A DNA stretch of 56,911 bases from DAOUAM01 sp034433305 (GCA_034433305.1 DAOUAM010000051.1:1-56911), one strand, 5' to 3'; shown: positions 37,664-46,207, counted from the first letter of the stretch. Numbers and translations: made by a program. Notes: generated by a model from the letters alone, not told the origin.

Positions 37664-38998
37664 TCAGATTTTCGCAGCTTCGTACCTTACCTCTCCCCCC
37701 ACCAGCGTCGCCACCACGCGGCCGCGGAGGGTGGCGCCCTCCAGAGGCGTGTTCTTGCCCCTGGAGGCGAACTGGCTGGTGTCCACTACCCACTGGGCGT
37801 TGGGGTCGAAGATGGTGACGTCCGCTGGCGAGCCAGGCCTCAGGGTTCCCAGGTCTTTGCGGCCCAGGAAGCGGGCCGGGGCCAGCGTCAGCTTCTCCAC
37901 TAGCAAGGGCAGGCCGATGCGCCCGGCGTGCACCAGCCCCATGAGCTGGCCCAGCGCCGTCTCCAGCACGCTGATGCCGAAGGCCGCCTCCTGAAAGGTG
38001 CATAGCTTCTCCACCTGGTTGTGGGGCGCGTGGTCGGTGGCGATGAAGTCAATGGTGCCATCGGCCAGGCCCTCGACCATGGCCTCCACGTCGGCGCGGC
38101 CGCGCAGGGGCGGGTTCACCTTGGCGCGGGTGTCGTAGGCGTCGGGCGTCAGGGCCGCGAAGGGCGCGCCCATGTGGCGATAGCCCAGGACGGCCTCATC
38201 GGTCAGAGTCAGGTGGTGGGGCGTCACCTCGCAGGTGACGTTGATGCCCCTGTCTTTGGCCCTGCGGACCAGCTCCAGCGTCCCGGCGGCGCTGACGTGG
38301 GCCAGGTGGATGCGCCCTCCGGTAAGCTCGGCCAGGGAGATGTCCCGGGCGGCCATGATCTCCTCGGCGGAGTTGGGGATGCCCTTCAGCCCCAGCCGGT
38401 TGGAGACCCAGCCCTCGTTCATGACGCCGCCCTTGAAAAGCTCCTCCACCTGGCAGTGGTTGATGATGGGCAGGCCCTCTAGAGAGCTGTAGCTCAGGGC
38501 CTGGCGCATGATGTTGGCGTCGGACACCGGGTTGCCGTCGTCGCTGAAGCCGATGACGCCTGCCCTGGCCAGCTCCGCCATCTCGGCCAGTTCCTTGCCC
38601 TTGCTGCCCCTGGTCACGCAGCCGATGGGCAGGACACGGACGCTGCCATCCTCCCTGGCCCTGGTCAGCACGTAGTCCACCGTGGCCTGGGTGTCCATGG
38701 TGGGGTTGGTGTTGGGCATGGCGCAGACGGTGGTGAAGCCGCCCCTGGCTGCCGCGCGGGTGCCGGTGGCGATGGTCTCCTTGTACTCGTAGCCTGGCTC
38801 CCGAAGGTGGCAGTGCAGGTCTATGAAGCCTGGGCACACCACCAGCCCGGCGGCCTCGATGACGCGGGCGCCTTCGGGCGGGCTGATGTGCCCGTCCACG
38901 CCCCTGACCACGCCGTCCTGGATGAGCAGGTCCGCCACACGGTCGAGGCCCTGGCTGGGGTCTATGATGCGGCCACCTTTAATAAGCGTCTGTACCAC
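37664..38998 (-). CDS. pyrC: Dihydroorotase
   Basis: PyrC closes carbamoyl aspartate to dihydroorotate. The 444-residue protein is a type I (long) dihydroorotase of the amidohydrolase fold: DLHCHLREPG supplies two zinc-binding His, NTNPTMD and FSDDGNPV follow, INHCQVEEL and LAHVSAAGTLELV provide further metal ligands, and DFIATDHAPH holds the catalytic Asp. Start is a GTG at 38998 after AGGTGA. It sits 61 bases after pyrB, the enzyme that makes its substrate, and such enzymes often form a complex with the PyrB protein. All motifs appear intact. Confidence 0.96.
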   Translation of the reverse strand: MVQTLIKGGRIIDPSQGLDRVADLLIQDGVVRGVDGHISPPEGARVIEAAGLVVCPGFIDLHCHLREPGYEYKETIATGTRAAARGGFTTVCAMPNTNPTMDTQATVDYVLTRAREDGSVRVLPIGCVTRGSKGKELAEMAELARAGVIGFSDDGNPVSDANIMRQALSYSSLEGLPIINHCQVEELFKGGVMNEGWVSNRLGLKGIPNSAEEIMAARDISLAELTGGRIHLAHVSAAGTLELVRRAKDRGINVTCEVTPHHLTLTDEAVLGYRHMGAPFAALTPDAYDTRAKVNPPLRGRADVEAMVEGLADGTIDFIATDHAPHNQVEKLCTFQEAAFGISVLETALGQLMGLVHAGRIGLPLLVEKLTLAPARFLGRKDLGTLRPGSPADVTIFDPNAQWVVDTSQFASRGKNTPLEGATLRGRVVATLVGGEVRYEAAKI

Positions 38999-39059
38999 TG
39001 GCTTTCACCTGTCAGAATACTCTTGTTCAGACCTGTCAGACATTCGCTGGTCCGGGGGC

Positions 39060-40088
39060 TTATCTCCTTTCCCTCACGGGCGTCACGACGCTGTACAGCA
39101 GCGCCATGCGTACCGCGACGCCGTTGGTCACCTGCTCCTCGACGACGGAGTGGGCGCCGTGGGCCACCTCGGGGTCTATCTCCACGCCCTCGTTCATAGG
39201 CCCCGGGTGCATGACCAGCACGTGAGGCTGGGCCAGCTCCAGGCGCCGGGGCGTGATGCCGTAGAGCCGCGAGTACTCCCGCAGCGTCGGCAGATGGCCC
39301 GCCTGCTGGCGCTCCAGTTGCAGCCGCAGCGCCATGACCACGTCAGCGCCCTCCAGGGCGCGCTCCACCTTCGTCTCGACCTGCACCGAGGCGAAGGGGT
39401 GGCCTTCGGTCTTGCGGAAGCCGTTGAGGAAGTCCGTTGGCAGCAGCGTCGGCGGGGCGCAGAGTACTACCTGGGCGCCCATCCTGGTCAGGCCCCACAG
39501 GTTGGAGCGCGCCACGCGGCTGTACAGGATGTCGCCCACGATGGCTACCTTCAGCCCCTCGATGCGGCCCAGGTGGGCCTTGATGGTGTACATGTCCAGC
39601 AGCGCCTGGGTCGGGTGGGCGTGGGTGCCGTCACCGGCGTTGATGACGCAGGCGTCCAGGTAACGGGCCAGGAAGTGCGGCGCGCCGGAGTGGGGATGGC
39701 GTATGACGATGATATCGGCGTTCATGGCCTGGAGGGTCAGGGCGGTGTTGTACAGCGACTCGCCCTTCTCCACGCTGCTGCCGCTGCCGGAGACGTTGAT
39801 GACGTCGGCGCTGAGCACCTTGCCCGCCTGCTCGAAGGACACGCGGGTGCGGGTGCTGGCCTCGTAGAAGACGGTGATGACGGTCTTGCCCCGCAGTGTC
39901 GGCACCTTCTTGATGTCGCGGCGCAGCACCTCCTTCATGACGCTGGTATTCTGGAGGACGGCCTCGATTTCCTCCCGGGTGAAGTCGTCCAGGTCCAGGA
40001 TGTGCCTGCGCGTCATGGGCGCGATGGCCTGGGGCTGCTCGGCGGTGTGGGCTGGCTCCTGCTGTGCTATTCGCCTTGTCTGGATCAT
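39060..40088 (-). CDS. pyrB: Aspartate carbamoyltransferase catalytic subunit
   Basis: PyrB condenses carbamoyl phosphate and aspartate, the first committed pyrimidine step. The 342-residue protein carries the carbamoyl-phosphate loop YEASTRTRVSFEQAG, the HPTQALLDMYTI motif, RHPHSGAPHF, and a later PGPMNEGVEID; these are diagnostic for the catalytic chain. About 25 extra residues precede the usual start, but the ATG at 40088 overlaps the pyrR stop as ATGA, which favours it through translational coupling. No pyrI regulatory subunit is present, in keeping with regulation by PyrR. An internal ATG at 40013 (MTRRHILDLDDF) would fit the common N-terminus and is an alternative. Confidence 0.96.
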   Translation of the reverse strand: MIQTRRIAQQEPAHTAEQPQAIAPMTRRHILDLDDFTREEIEAVLQNTSVMKEVLRRDIKKVPTLRGKTVITVFYEASTRTRVSFEQAGKVLSADVINVSGSGSSVEKGESLYNTALTLQAMNADIIVIRHPHSGAPHFLARYLDACVINAGDGTHAHPTQALLDMYTIKAHLGRIEGLKVAIVGDILYSRVARSNLWGLTRMGAQVVLCAPPTLLPTDFLNGFRKTEGHPFASVQVETKVERALEGADVVMALRLQLERQQAGHLPTLREYSRLYGITPRRLELAQPHVLVMHPGPMNEGVEIDPEVAHGAHSVVEEQVTNGVAVRMALLYSVVTPVRERR

Positions 40089-40624
40089 GCCTTTCCCTTC
40101 CTGAGGATCACTACCTCGTCTACCCCGTCAATCTCCGTCACGCGGACCTGCACCTCCTCGTCCTGGGAGGTGGGTACGTTCTTGCCCACGTAGTCGGCCC
40201 TGATGGGGAGCTCACGGTGGCCGCGGTCCACCAGCACGGCAAGCTGTATCTGGCTGGGACGCCCGAAGTCGTTGAGGGCGTCCATGGCGGCGCGGATGCT
40301 CCTGCCGGTGAACAGCACGTCATCCACCAGGACGATGCGCTGGCCCTGGATGTCCACGGGTATCCTGGTGGGACGCATCACCTGGCGCACCTTGCCGGAG
40401 ATGTCATCACGATAGAGGGCTATGTCCAGTTCACCCACCGGCACCTCCTGGCCCTCGAACTCCTTGATAAGCAGGGAGAGGCGCTGCGCCAGTGGTACAC
40501 CTCGGGTGTGGATGCCCATGAGGAGGACGTTATCGGCCCCGCCGTTGCGCTCCAGTATTTCGTGGGCGATGCGCGTCAGGGCGCGCCGGATCTCGTCTGC
40601 CGAGAGGATGGTCTTTTCGGGCAC
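40085..40624 (-). CDS. pyrR: Bifunctional pyr operon regulatory protein/uracil phosphoribosyltransferase
   Basis: PyrR senses UMP/UTP and binds the leader RNA of pyr genes to promote termination; it also has uracil phosphoribosyltransferase activity. The 179-residue protein shows the PRPP-binding loop VLVDDVLFTGRSIRAA and the substrate region GIHTRGVPLAQRL, with the typical end VTEIDGVDEVVIL. The start is a GTG at 40624 whose GAGG ribosome site forms part of the right arm of the attenuator hairpin. It is the first gene of the operon and overlaps pyrB by four bases. Binding site and terminator are visible upstream, so autoregulation is likely. Confidence 0.96.
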   Translation of the reverse strand: MPEKTILSADEIRRALTRIAHEILERNGGADNVLLMGIHTRGVPLAQRLSLLIKEFEGQEVPVGELDIALYRDDISGKVRQVMRPTRIPVDIQGQRIVLVDDVLFTGRSIRAAMDALNDFGRPSQIQLAVLVDRGHRELPIRADYVGKNVPTSQDEEVQVRVTEIDGVDEVVILRKGKA

Positions 40625-40625
40625 T

Positions 40626-40657
40626 AAAAAACCTCTTGCCTGCTGGCTGGCAAGAGG
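40626..40657 (-). terminator. Attenuator (intrinsic terminator) in the pyr leader
   Basis: On the minus strand CCTCTTGCC, an eight-base loop and GGCAAGAGG form a perfect nine-base stem (40657-40632) followed by six T (40631-40626), immediately before pyrR. The GAGG at the end of the stem is also the pyrR ribosome site, so folding would both stop transcription and hide the start. It is the terminator expected of PyrR-controlled attenuation. Confidence 0.9.
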
Positions 40658-40709
40658 TCCGGGCGCAGTCTATGAGGGTACTCCACGCTGGTGGAGACTA
40701 TAGGTCCGA

Positions 40710-40740
40710 CCTTGCCAGCCTCACAGGGCTGACTTAAAGG
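40710..40740 (-). promoter_or_regulatory. PyrR-binding (anti-antiterminator) site in the pyr leader
   Basis: The leader RNA reads CCTTTAAGTCAGCCCTGTG, then AGGCTGGCAAGG. This matches the known PyrR-binding consensus built around CC-N-G-N-GAGGCT-NN-CAAG, located about 55 bases upstream of the attenuator. With high UMP, PyrR binding here should favour the terminator. The consensus is established knowledge; binding in this species is inferred. Confidence 0.7.
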
Positions 40741-40784
40741 TCCGCTATTGCGAACACCTTGGAAGGCTTCAGGCCATTTTTGTT

Positions 40785-40814
40785 ATTGTAAACCAACGGG
40801 CAATGTATGTTCAA
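40785..40814 (-). promoter_or_regulatory. Promoter of the pyr operon
   Basis: On the minus strand TTGAAC (40814-40809) and TACAAT (40790-40785) are separated by 18 bases. Transcription would begin near 40778, giving a leader of about 150 bases that contains the PyrR site and the attenuator. Confidence 0.6.
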
Positions 40815-40870
40815 GCACAGCGGGTGCGAGTTTTCGCGGGCTTTCGTGGGGATGTCAGGGCAAGCGCCGC

Positions 40871-40942
40871 CAGACCTCACCCCGTAGCCTCATCTCCACG
40901 TGTGGAGAGGGGGGGGGCCATAGCTCAGCCGACGCTGTGCCC
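40871..40942. repeat. Palindromic repeat, GACCTCACCCC family
   Basis: AGACCTCACCCCGTAGCC, then the hairpin CTCCACGTGTGGAG, nine G residues in a row, and GGCCATAGCTCAGCCGACGC. The order is the same as at 20186 and 24070. It lies between the pyr promoter and the CoA-transferase promoter, which diverge from here. Confidence 0.65.
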
Positions 40943-40958
40943 TTATACCCAGGGGCGG

Positions 40959-40964
40959 TATAAT
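40959..40964 (+). promoter_or_regulatory. -10 promoter element of the CoA-transferase operon
   Basis: A perfect TATAAT follows GGCGG about 60 bases before the ATG at 41023. A convincing -35 hexamer at 16-18 bases is not seen, so strength is uncertain. Confidence 0.5.
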
Positions 40965-41022
40965 GTTGGACGCAAGAGGGTGAAGGCGCCACTGCTCACC
41001 CGGACCCTTTCGAGGGATACAC

Positions 41023-41745
41023 ATGGCCATCAACAAGGTGGTAGCCTCCTGCGCCGAGGCCGTGGCCGACATTCCTGACGGCGCGACCATCATGACCGAC
41101 GGCTTCGGAGGCCCTGGCGGCATGCCCCAGGACCTCATCCTGGCCCTGCGGGACCACGGCGCCCGGGGCCTCACCATCATCAGCAACACGGCGGGGATAG
41201 CCAGCGCCATCGGCTTCGGCACCAGGCCCGGCGACCGGCCCGTGGACATAGGCATACTTATCGAGAATGGCCAGGTGAGGAAGGTCATAGCCTCCTATCC
41301 CGTGTCGCCGTCGCCCTCCAGGCCCACGGCCTTCGAGCTGGCCTACCGCGAGGGCAAGGTGGAGCTGGAGCTGGTGCCCCAGGGCACGCTGGCGGAGCGC
41401 ATCCGCGCCGGCGGTGCCGGCATCCCGGCCTTCTACACTCCCACCGGCGTCGGCACGCTCATCGCCCAGGGCAAGGAGACGCGCATCTTTAACGGGCGCG
41501 AGTACCTGCTGGAGTACGCCCTGACGGCGGACTTCGCCCTCATCAAGGCCCACAGGGCCGACAGCCTGGGGAACCTGGTGTACCGGGGCACTTCGCGTAA
41601 CTTCAACGGCGTCATGGCCACGGCGGCGCGCACCACCATCGTGGAGGTGGACGAAATCGTCGGGCCTGAGGAGCTTGACCCGGCCTACATCCACACGCCA
41701 GGGATTTACGTCCAGCGCATCGTGCAGTCCTCCAAGCGAGGTTGA
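41023..41745 (+). CDS. 3-oxoacid CoA-transferase subunit A
   Basis: The alpha subunit (240 residues) of a family I CoA-transferase of the SCOT/AtoDA type, which moves CoA between acids such as succinate and acetoacetate. It shows ATIMTDGFGGPGGMPQDLI near the start, the glycine-rich turn of the first fold, TIISNTAG, then GTLAERIRAGGAGIPAFYTP, and TADFALIKAHRADSLGN, all standard. GAGGG lies before the ATG at 41023. The beta subunit gene follows two bases after the stop, giving a two-gene operon. The acid substrates cannot be read from sequence. No thiolase or dehydrogenase of ketone-body metabolism is adjacent. Confidence 0.93.
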   Translation: MAINKVVASCAEAVADIPDGATIMTDGFGGPGGMPQDLILALRDHGARGLTIISNTAGIASAIGFGTRPGDRPVDIGILIENGQVRKVIASYPVSPSPSRPTAFELAYREGKVELELVPQGTLAERIRAGGAGIPAFYTPTGVGTLIAQGKETRIFNGREYLLEYALTADFALIKAHRADSLGNLVYRGTSRNFNGVMATAARTTIVEVDEIVGPEELDPAYIHTPGIYVQRIVQSSKRG

Positions 41746-41747
41746 CC

Positions 41748-42416
41748 ATGGCAACGAAGCCCCGCCTTGACCGCGAAGTCATCGCCATGAGGGTCGCCAG
41801 GGAGTTCCAGGACGGCGACGTGGTGAACCTGGGCATCGGCATACCCACGCTGTGCTCCCAGTTCGTCCCCGAGGGCCGCACCGTGGTCTACCACAGCGAG
41901 AGCGGCGTCCTCAACTATGGGCCTATGGCTGACCCGGGCGAGGAGGACGTGGACCTGATCAACGCCGGCGGCCAGTTCCTCAGGCTGGTGCCTGGCATGT
42001 CCTTCTTCAACTCCGCCGAGGCCTTCGCCATGATACGGGGCGGCCACGTGGACGTGGCGGTGCTGGGCGCCCTCCAGGTCTCGGAGAAGGGCGACCTGGC
42101 CAACTGGATGCTGCCGGAGCGCGGCGTCGGCAACATCGGCGGCGCCATGGACCTGGCCGCCGGCGCCAGGCGTGTCATCGTCGCCATGGAGCACACCGAT
42201 AAGTACGGGCGGCCCAAGATCGTCCGGGAGTGCTCCTATCCCCTGACGGGCAAGGGCTGCGTCTCCCTCATCGTCACCGACATCGCCGTTGTCCAGGTCA
42301 CGCCCCAGGGCCTGGTGCTCAGGGAGGTCGCGCCGGACTGGACGGCCCAGGAGGTGCAGGAGCTTACCGGGCCGCGCCTCGTCCTCCCGCCCGACCTCAG
42401 GGAGATAACGCTGTAG
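41748..42416 (+). CDS. 3-oxoacid CoA-transferase subunit B
   Basis: The beta subunit (222 residues), which carries the catalytic Glu: VVYHSESGVLNYGP with Glu51 forming the acyl-glutamyl and CoA-thioester intermediates. Other family blocks are VVNLGIGIPTLCSQFVPEG, GHVDVAVLGALQVSEKGDLA and GGAMDLAAGARRVIVAMEHT. ATG at 41748 is preferred to a TTG six bases upstream because the GAGG site is correctly placed within the end of subunit A. Together the two genes encode a complete enzyme. A dispersed repeat element follows the gene. Confidence 0.94.
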   Translation: MATKPRLDREVIAMRVAREFQDGDVVNLGIGIPTLCSQFVPEGRTVVYHSESGVLNYGPMADPGEEDVDLINAGGQFLRLVPGMSFFNSAEAFAMIRGGHVDVAVLGALQVSEKGDLANWMLPERGVGNIGGAMDLAAGARRVIVAMEHTDKYGRPKIVRECSYPLTGKGCVSLIVTDIAVVQVTPQGLVLREVAPDWTAQEVQELTGPRLVLPPDLREITL

Positions 42417-42485
42417 CGGCCCTCGCCTCTGGCCTTCCGTGGAAGTTGACTGGGGCAATGAGCTTCAGGGCCGGACGCTGGCCTG

Positions 42486-42668
42486 CTCCCTGACCTTCCC
42501 CCACAGGGGGCAGGAAGGGTCCTCGCCCCCATTGGGGGAGAGCTAGACCTGTCCCCTCGGCAGGCTCGGGACAGGCTCTGAGCCTGCCGAAGGAGATGGG
42601 GCTGGTCACGTCATTACCCTGTCATGTTGTTAAAGTCCATTTCGGAAAGGGGAATGGGAGTGAGGTCG
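42486..42668. repeat. Long dispersed repeat with TTTCGGA/ATGACAGGGTAAT end (copy 1)
   Basis: About 183 bases in the gap 42417-42824. From 42518 to 42648 it is almost identical to 52652-52785 and, inverted, to about 50690-50815, including a palindromic CAGGCTCGGGACAGGCTC segment and the end ATTACCCTGTCATGTTGTTA. Its right flank ends GGGAGTGAGGTC, the inverse of GACCTCAC. Small frames read through it encode a CPEPAEGTGLALP phrase and are artefacts of the repeat. The rest of the gap holds the response-regulator promoter region; nothing more is recognised. Confidence 0.75.
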
Positions 42669-42824
42669 GCCAGCGCCTGCACCAGAGGCTGCCCTCATCG
42701 GTTTCTTAACTACGTGCGCTATAATCCATGGCAGGTTAAGCAGTTGGCGTGGAAAGCCCCAGCAGCAGCCCTCCACCGGCAGGCTCCTGCTGGCGGGCCA
42801 CCCTCGTGGACTTTCGGGACGCCC

Positions 42825-43511
42825 ATGCGAGTGCTTGTTGTGGAAGACGACTCCAGGATCGCCGGCTTCCTGGAGCAGGGACTGTCCGAGGCCGGGTACG
42901 CCGTTGACGTGGCCCGGGACGGCGAAGAGGGCGCGGCCTACGCCCTGGCCTCCGTGTACGATGTCATTGTCCTGGACATCATGCTGCCGAAGGAGGACGG
43001 CATGGCCCTGCTCCGCGAGCTGCGGGCCAGGGGCGTCAGGGTGCCGGTGCTGGTGCTCACGGCCCGCGATGCCCTGGACGACCGCGTTATGGGCCTGGAC
43101 TCGGGCGCGGACGACTATCTGGTGAAGCCCTTTGCCTTTCCGGAGCTTCTGGCCCGCCTGCGCGCCCTGCTGCGCCGGCCGCCCATGCAGGCAGGCGCCG
43201 TCCTGCGCGTCGGCGACCTGGAGCTGGACGTAGCCCGCCGCGAGGTCAGGCGCGGCGACAGGCTGGTGGACCTCAGCCCCCGGGAGTTCTCCCTCCTTGA
43301 GTACATGATGCGCCATCCAGACCAGGTCCTGACCAGGACTCAGATCGCCGAGCATATCTGGAACTTCGACTTCTATGGGACTTCCAACGTGGTGGACGTG
43401 TACGTGGGCTACCTGCGCAGGAAGATAGCCGGCGGCGATGGCAGGCCCCTGATCCACACCGTCCGGGGCGTGGGCTACCGCATGAGCGCCCAGAGCGGCG
43501 AAGGTGGCTAG
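42825..43511 (+). CDS. OmpR-family response regulator
   Basis: A 228-residue two-component regulator. The receiver domain (1-115) has the acidic pocket Asp8/Asp9, the phosphorylation site Asp51 (VIVLDIMLP), Thr79 and Lys101 (YLVKPF). The C-terminal winged helix (about 128-225) contains LSPREFSLLEYMMRHPDQVL, the recognition region VVDVYVGYLRRKI and the closing HTVRGVGYRM, typical of OmpR/PhoB. ATG at 42825 is chosen because the domain begins there; the site before it is weak. The histidine kinase gene overlaps its end by eight bases. A secreted acidic protein two genes downstream may be a target. Confidence 0.93.
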   Translation: MRVLVVEDDSRIAGFLEQGLSEAGYAVDVARDGEEGAAYALASVYDVIVLDIMLPKEDGMALLRELRARGVRVPVLVLTARDALDDRVMGLDSGADDYLVKPFAFPELLARLRALLRRPPMQAGAVLRVGDLELDVARREVRRGDRLVDLSPREFSLLEYMMRHPDQVLTRTQIAEHIWNFDFYGTSNVVDVYVGYLRRKIAGGDGRPLIHTVRGVGYRMSAQSGEGG

Positions 43512-45120
43512 GTTGGCAGTATGGGTGCCCTCCGTGGGCCTGCGGGCGCGGATAACCGCGTGGTACGTGCTGCTGGTGGCGGTGACCCTGACGGCCTTCA
43601 GCACCTTTATTTACGTCCGGCTCCAGGGCAGCCTCATCTCCCAGATGGACACCGTGCTGGAGGCCGCCAGCTCCCAGGCGCTTTCCGGCCTGGAGAGCGA
43701 GGGCGGGCGGCTTGTCCTGGGCGAGCCGGGTATGGACTACATTGGCGAGGTCGCATCGCTTTCCCCCGGCTCCCTGGTGCTGCGCGATGGCACCGCCTTT
43801 CAGGTGACCGACGCCACCAGGCTGGCCGTCCCGCTGGCCGTCGGCATGGAGGTGGAGGTCGAGGCCGCGCTGTCCGGCGGCCGGCTGGTGGCCCTGCGAG
43901 TTGACGAGGCGGACAGCGACGAAGTGGCACAGGGCCAAGGCCCGGCGGCCCCTGAGGGACCTGTCGCGGACGAGTTCGTGTTCCGGGTGGTGGGCCTGGA
44001 TGGGTCGGTATGGGACGGCTCAGACGGCCTCACGTCCCTGCCCTTCCCGCTGCCACAGGGGCCAGGCTTCGTCACGGTGCGGTCTGAGGACGGGGCCTGG
44101 CGTGTGCACACCCTGGAGCTTGTATCCTCGGGGGCCAGGCCCACGGGCTGGCTTCAGACGGCCCGCTCGCTGGAGTCCGTCGAGGCCACGCTGGGGAACG
44201 TCCGGGCACAGCTACTGTGGGGGATTCCTCTTGCCATCGTCCTCGCTTCCCTGGGTGGCCTTTTCCTGGCGGACAGAGGGCTGAGGCCCATTGACCGCAT
44301 CACTCGCACCGCCGGGGCCATCACCGCCAACGCCCTCAGTCGCCGCATAGGCTATCGTGGCCCCGATGATGAGGTGGGCCGGCTGGCCAGGACCTTCGAC
44401 GCCATGCTGGACCGCCTGGAGAGGGCCTTCGAGCGCGAGAGGCGCTTCACCGCCGACGCCTCCCACGAGCTACGCACGCCGCTGACCTCGCTGAAGGGGC
44501 GGATAGACGTCACCCTGGGCCGGCCGCGCTCGCCCGCTGAGTACGAGGACACATTGCGCAAGCTGGACGAGGAGGTGGGCCGCCTGGTGCGCCTGAGCGA
44601 CGAGCTGCTCTTCCTGGCCAGGCTGGACCAGGGCCGGCAGTCGTGGCAGCCAGAGGACGTTGACCTGGGCCACCTGCTGGGCGCCGTGGTGGAGCAGGTC
44701 CGGCCCCTCGCCGAGTCCAGAGGCCTGGCCCTGGTGGAAGAGGTGCCCGGCAGGCCCATCGTCCGCGGCGACCCGGACCATCTCATCCGCCTCTTCCTGA
44801 ACCTGGTGGACAACGCCTGCAAGCACACGCCGGCGGGAGGCCGGGTGACGGTCAGGGCCGAGGAGTCATCGGGAGAGGTGAGGGTCTCTGTCTCGGACAC
44901 CGGGCCGGGCATTCCCCCGGAGCACATCCCTCACCTGTTCCAGCGTTTCTATCGCGTGGACGAGTCGCGTTCCAGAGAAACAGGCGGTGCCGGGCTGAGG
45001 CTGGCCATCGCCCGCGAGCTGGCCCAGTTGCACCGGGGCAGGCTGGAGGTAGCCAGCCAGGTGGGCATCGGCTCCACCTTCACCGTCACGCTGCCCGCGG
45101 CCGATGGCACTGCAATATGA
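43504..45120 (+). CDS. Sensor histidine kinase
   Basis: A 538-residue membrane kinase. The first helix (about 15-38) and the second (near 240, WGIPLAIVLASLGGLFLA) frame an extracytoplasmic sensor of about 200 residues. A HAMP-like linker (RPIDRITRTAGAI) leads to the H-box DASHELRTPLTSLKG, the N-box NLVDNACKHTP, and the G1 box DTGPGIPPEHI. The G2 box reads GGAGLRLAIA where GxGLGL is usual, a possible weakening of nucleotide binding. It begins with GTG at 43504 inside the response-regulator gene. It should phosphorylate the adjacent OmpR-type regulator; the signal is unknown. Confidence 0.93.
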   Translation: MARLAVWVPSVGLRARITAWYVLLVAVTLTAFSTFIYVRLQGSLISQMDTVLEAASSQALSGLESEGGRLVLGEPGMDYIGEVASLSPGSLVLRDGTAFQVTDATRLAVPLAVGMEVEVEAALSGGRLVALRVDEADSDEVAQGQGPAAPEGPVADEFVFRVVGLDGSVWDGSDGLTSLPFPLPQGPGFVTVRSEDGAWRVHTLELVSSGARPTGWLQTARSLESVEATLGNVRAQLLWGIPLAIVLASLGGLFLADRGLRPIDRITRTAGAITANALSRRIGYRGPDDEVGRLARTFDAMLDRLERAFERERRFTADASHELRTPLTSLKGRIDVTLGRPRSPAEYEDTLRKLDEEVGRLVRLSDELLFLARLDQGRQSWQPEDVDLGHLLGAVVEQVRPLAESRGLALVEEVPGRPIVRGDPDHLIRLFLNLVDNACKHTPAGGRVTVRAEESSGEVRVSVSDTGPGIPPEHIPHLFQRFYRVDESRSRETGGAGLRLAIARELAQLHRGRLEVASQVGIGSTFTVTLPAADGTAI

Positions 45121-45244
45121 AAGGACTCTCATAATGGCTTCATGCTCCTCTTATAGCGCCACTGTACCATGGGGCCATGAACAGGCTACCGGAGGGCTTT
45201 CTTCCGGGTCTGGCAAGTACAGTGCAAAGTGAGAGGAGTGGCCA

Positions 45245-46207
45245 ATGGGCATCAGAAGGCCGGTACTGCGGGCACTCGTCCTGGCGTCAGGGCTGTCCTT
45301 TTTGCTGGGGGCGATAGCGGCCTCCAGCATTCTTCCCGGCCCCGGCGCGGCGAAGGCCCAGGGGCCAGAGGACGATATAGACGAGGAGGACCTGAGCGCT
45401 GACGTGGACAATCCCCTGTTCCCCCTTCCGCCCATGGCCTTGCTGGTCTACGAGGGCGAAAAGGAGGACGAGGGCGACGTGATTGACACCCGCGTGGAGG
45501 CCAGAGTCCTGCCTGAGACCGAGGAAGTGGCGGACGTCGAGGTGAGGGCTGTGCTGGTGGAGGAGTACGAGGACGGCGAGCTTGTGGAAAGGACGCTGGA
45601 CTTCTACGCCCAGGACAGGGATGGCACGGTCCTCTACATGGGCGAGCTTGTGGACGAAATCGAGGACGGCGAGGTGGTGGGACACGGCGGCCAGTGGCTG
45701 GCCGGCGAGGGCGACAACCTCCCGGGCACCTTCATGCCCGCCGACCCCCAGGTGGGCGACGTCTTCGAGCAGGAGCGAGCGCCCGGCATCGCCGAGGACA
45801 GGTCGGAGGTCGTAGCCACCGGCATAAGGGTGCGCGTGCCGGCGGGCACCTTCCGCGGCTGCATCAAGACCAGGGACTTTGACCCCATAGGCGGCGGCAC
45901 CGAGTCCAAGTACTACTGCCCGGGCGTCGGCCTGGTGCGCGAGGAGGCCGAGGACGAGCACCTGGACCTGGTCAGCGTCGGCACCTTCGACCCCGACGAC
46001 CTGGACGAGGACGTGATAGAGGCCATCGGCGGTCGCGACCCCTGCTCCGACGAGGAAGATGACAGGGACGATGACGCTGAGAATCACCTGTCGTCTACCG
46101 ACGAGTCCGAGTCCCTGTCCAGGGCCGACCTGGCCCTGAAGGATGGGCCGGCGGCCTCCAGGCCCGGCCACAGGCTGCACCTGAAGGCGGGCCTGAGGCT
46201 GGACTGA
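45245..46207 (+). CDS. Secreted acidic protein next to the two-component genes
   Basis: A 320-residue exported protein with a signal peptide (GIRRPVLRALVLASGLSFLL and on) probably cleaved after AKAQG. The mature part is very acidic. A conserved-looking core reads DFYAQDRDGTVLYMGE, then GHGGQWLAGEG, MPADPQVGDVFEQERAPGIA and VRVPAGTFRGCIKTRDF, with KYYCPGVGLVREE at the end; the two Cys residues may pair. I have the impression of a family often found beside two-component genes, but have no name for it. GAGGAG precedes the ATG at 45245. The last 60 residues turn basic. A ligand-binding or calcium-binding envelope role is only a guess. Confidence 0.75.
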   Translation: MGIRRPVLRALVLASGLSFLLGAIAASSILPGPGAAKAQGPEDDIDEEDLSADVDNPLFPLPPMALLVYEGEKEDEGDVIDTRVEARVLPETEEVADVEVRAVLVEEYEDGELVERTLDFYAQDRDGTVLYMGELVDEIEDGEVVGHGGQWLAGEGDNLPGTFMPADPQVGDVFEQERAPGIAEDRSEVVATGIRVRVPAGTFRGCIKTRDFDPIGGGTESKYYCPGVGLVREEAEDEHLDLVSVGTFDPDDLDEDVIEAIGGRDPCSDEEDDRDDDAENHLSSTDESESLSRADLALKDGPAASRPGHRLHLKAGLRLD

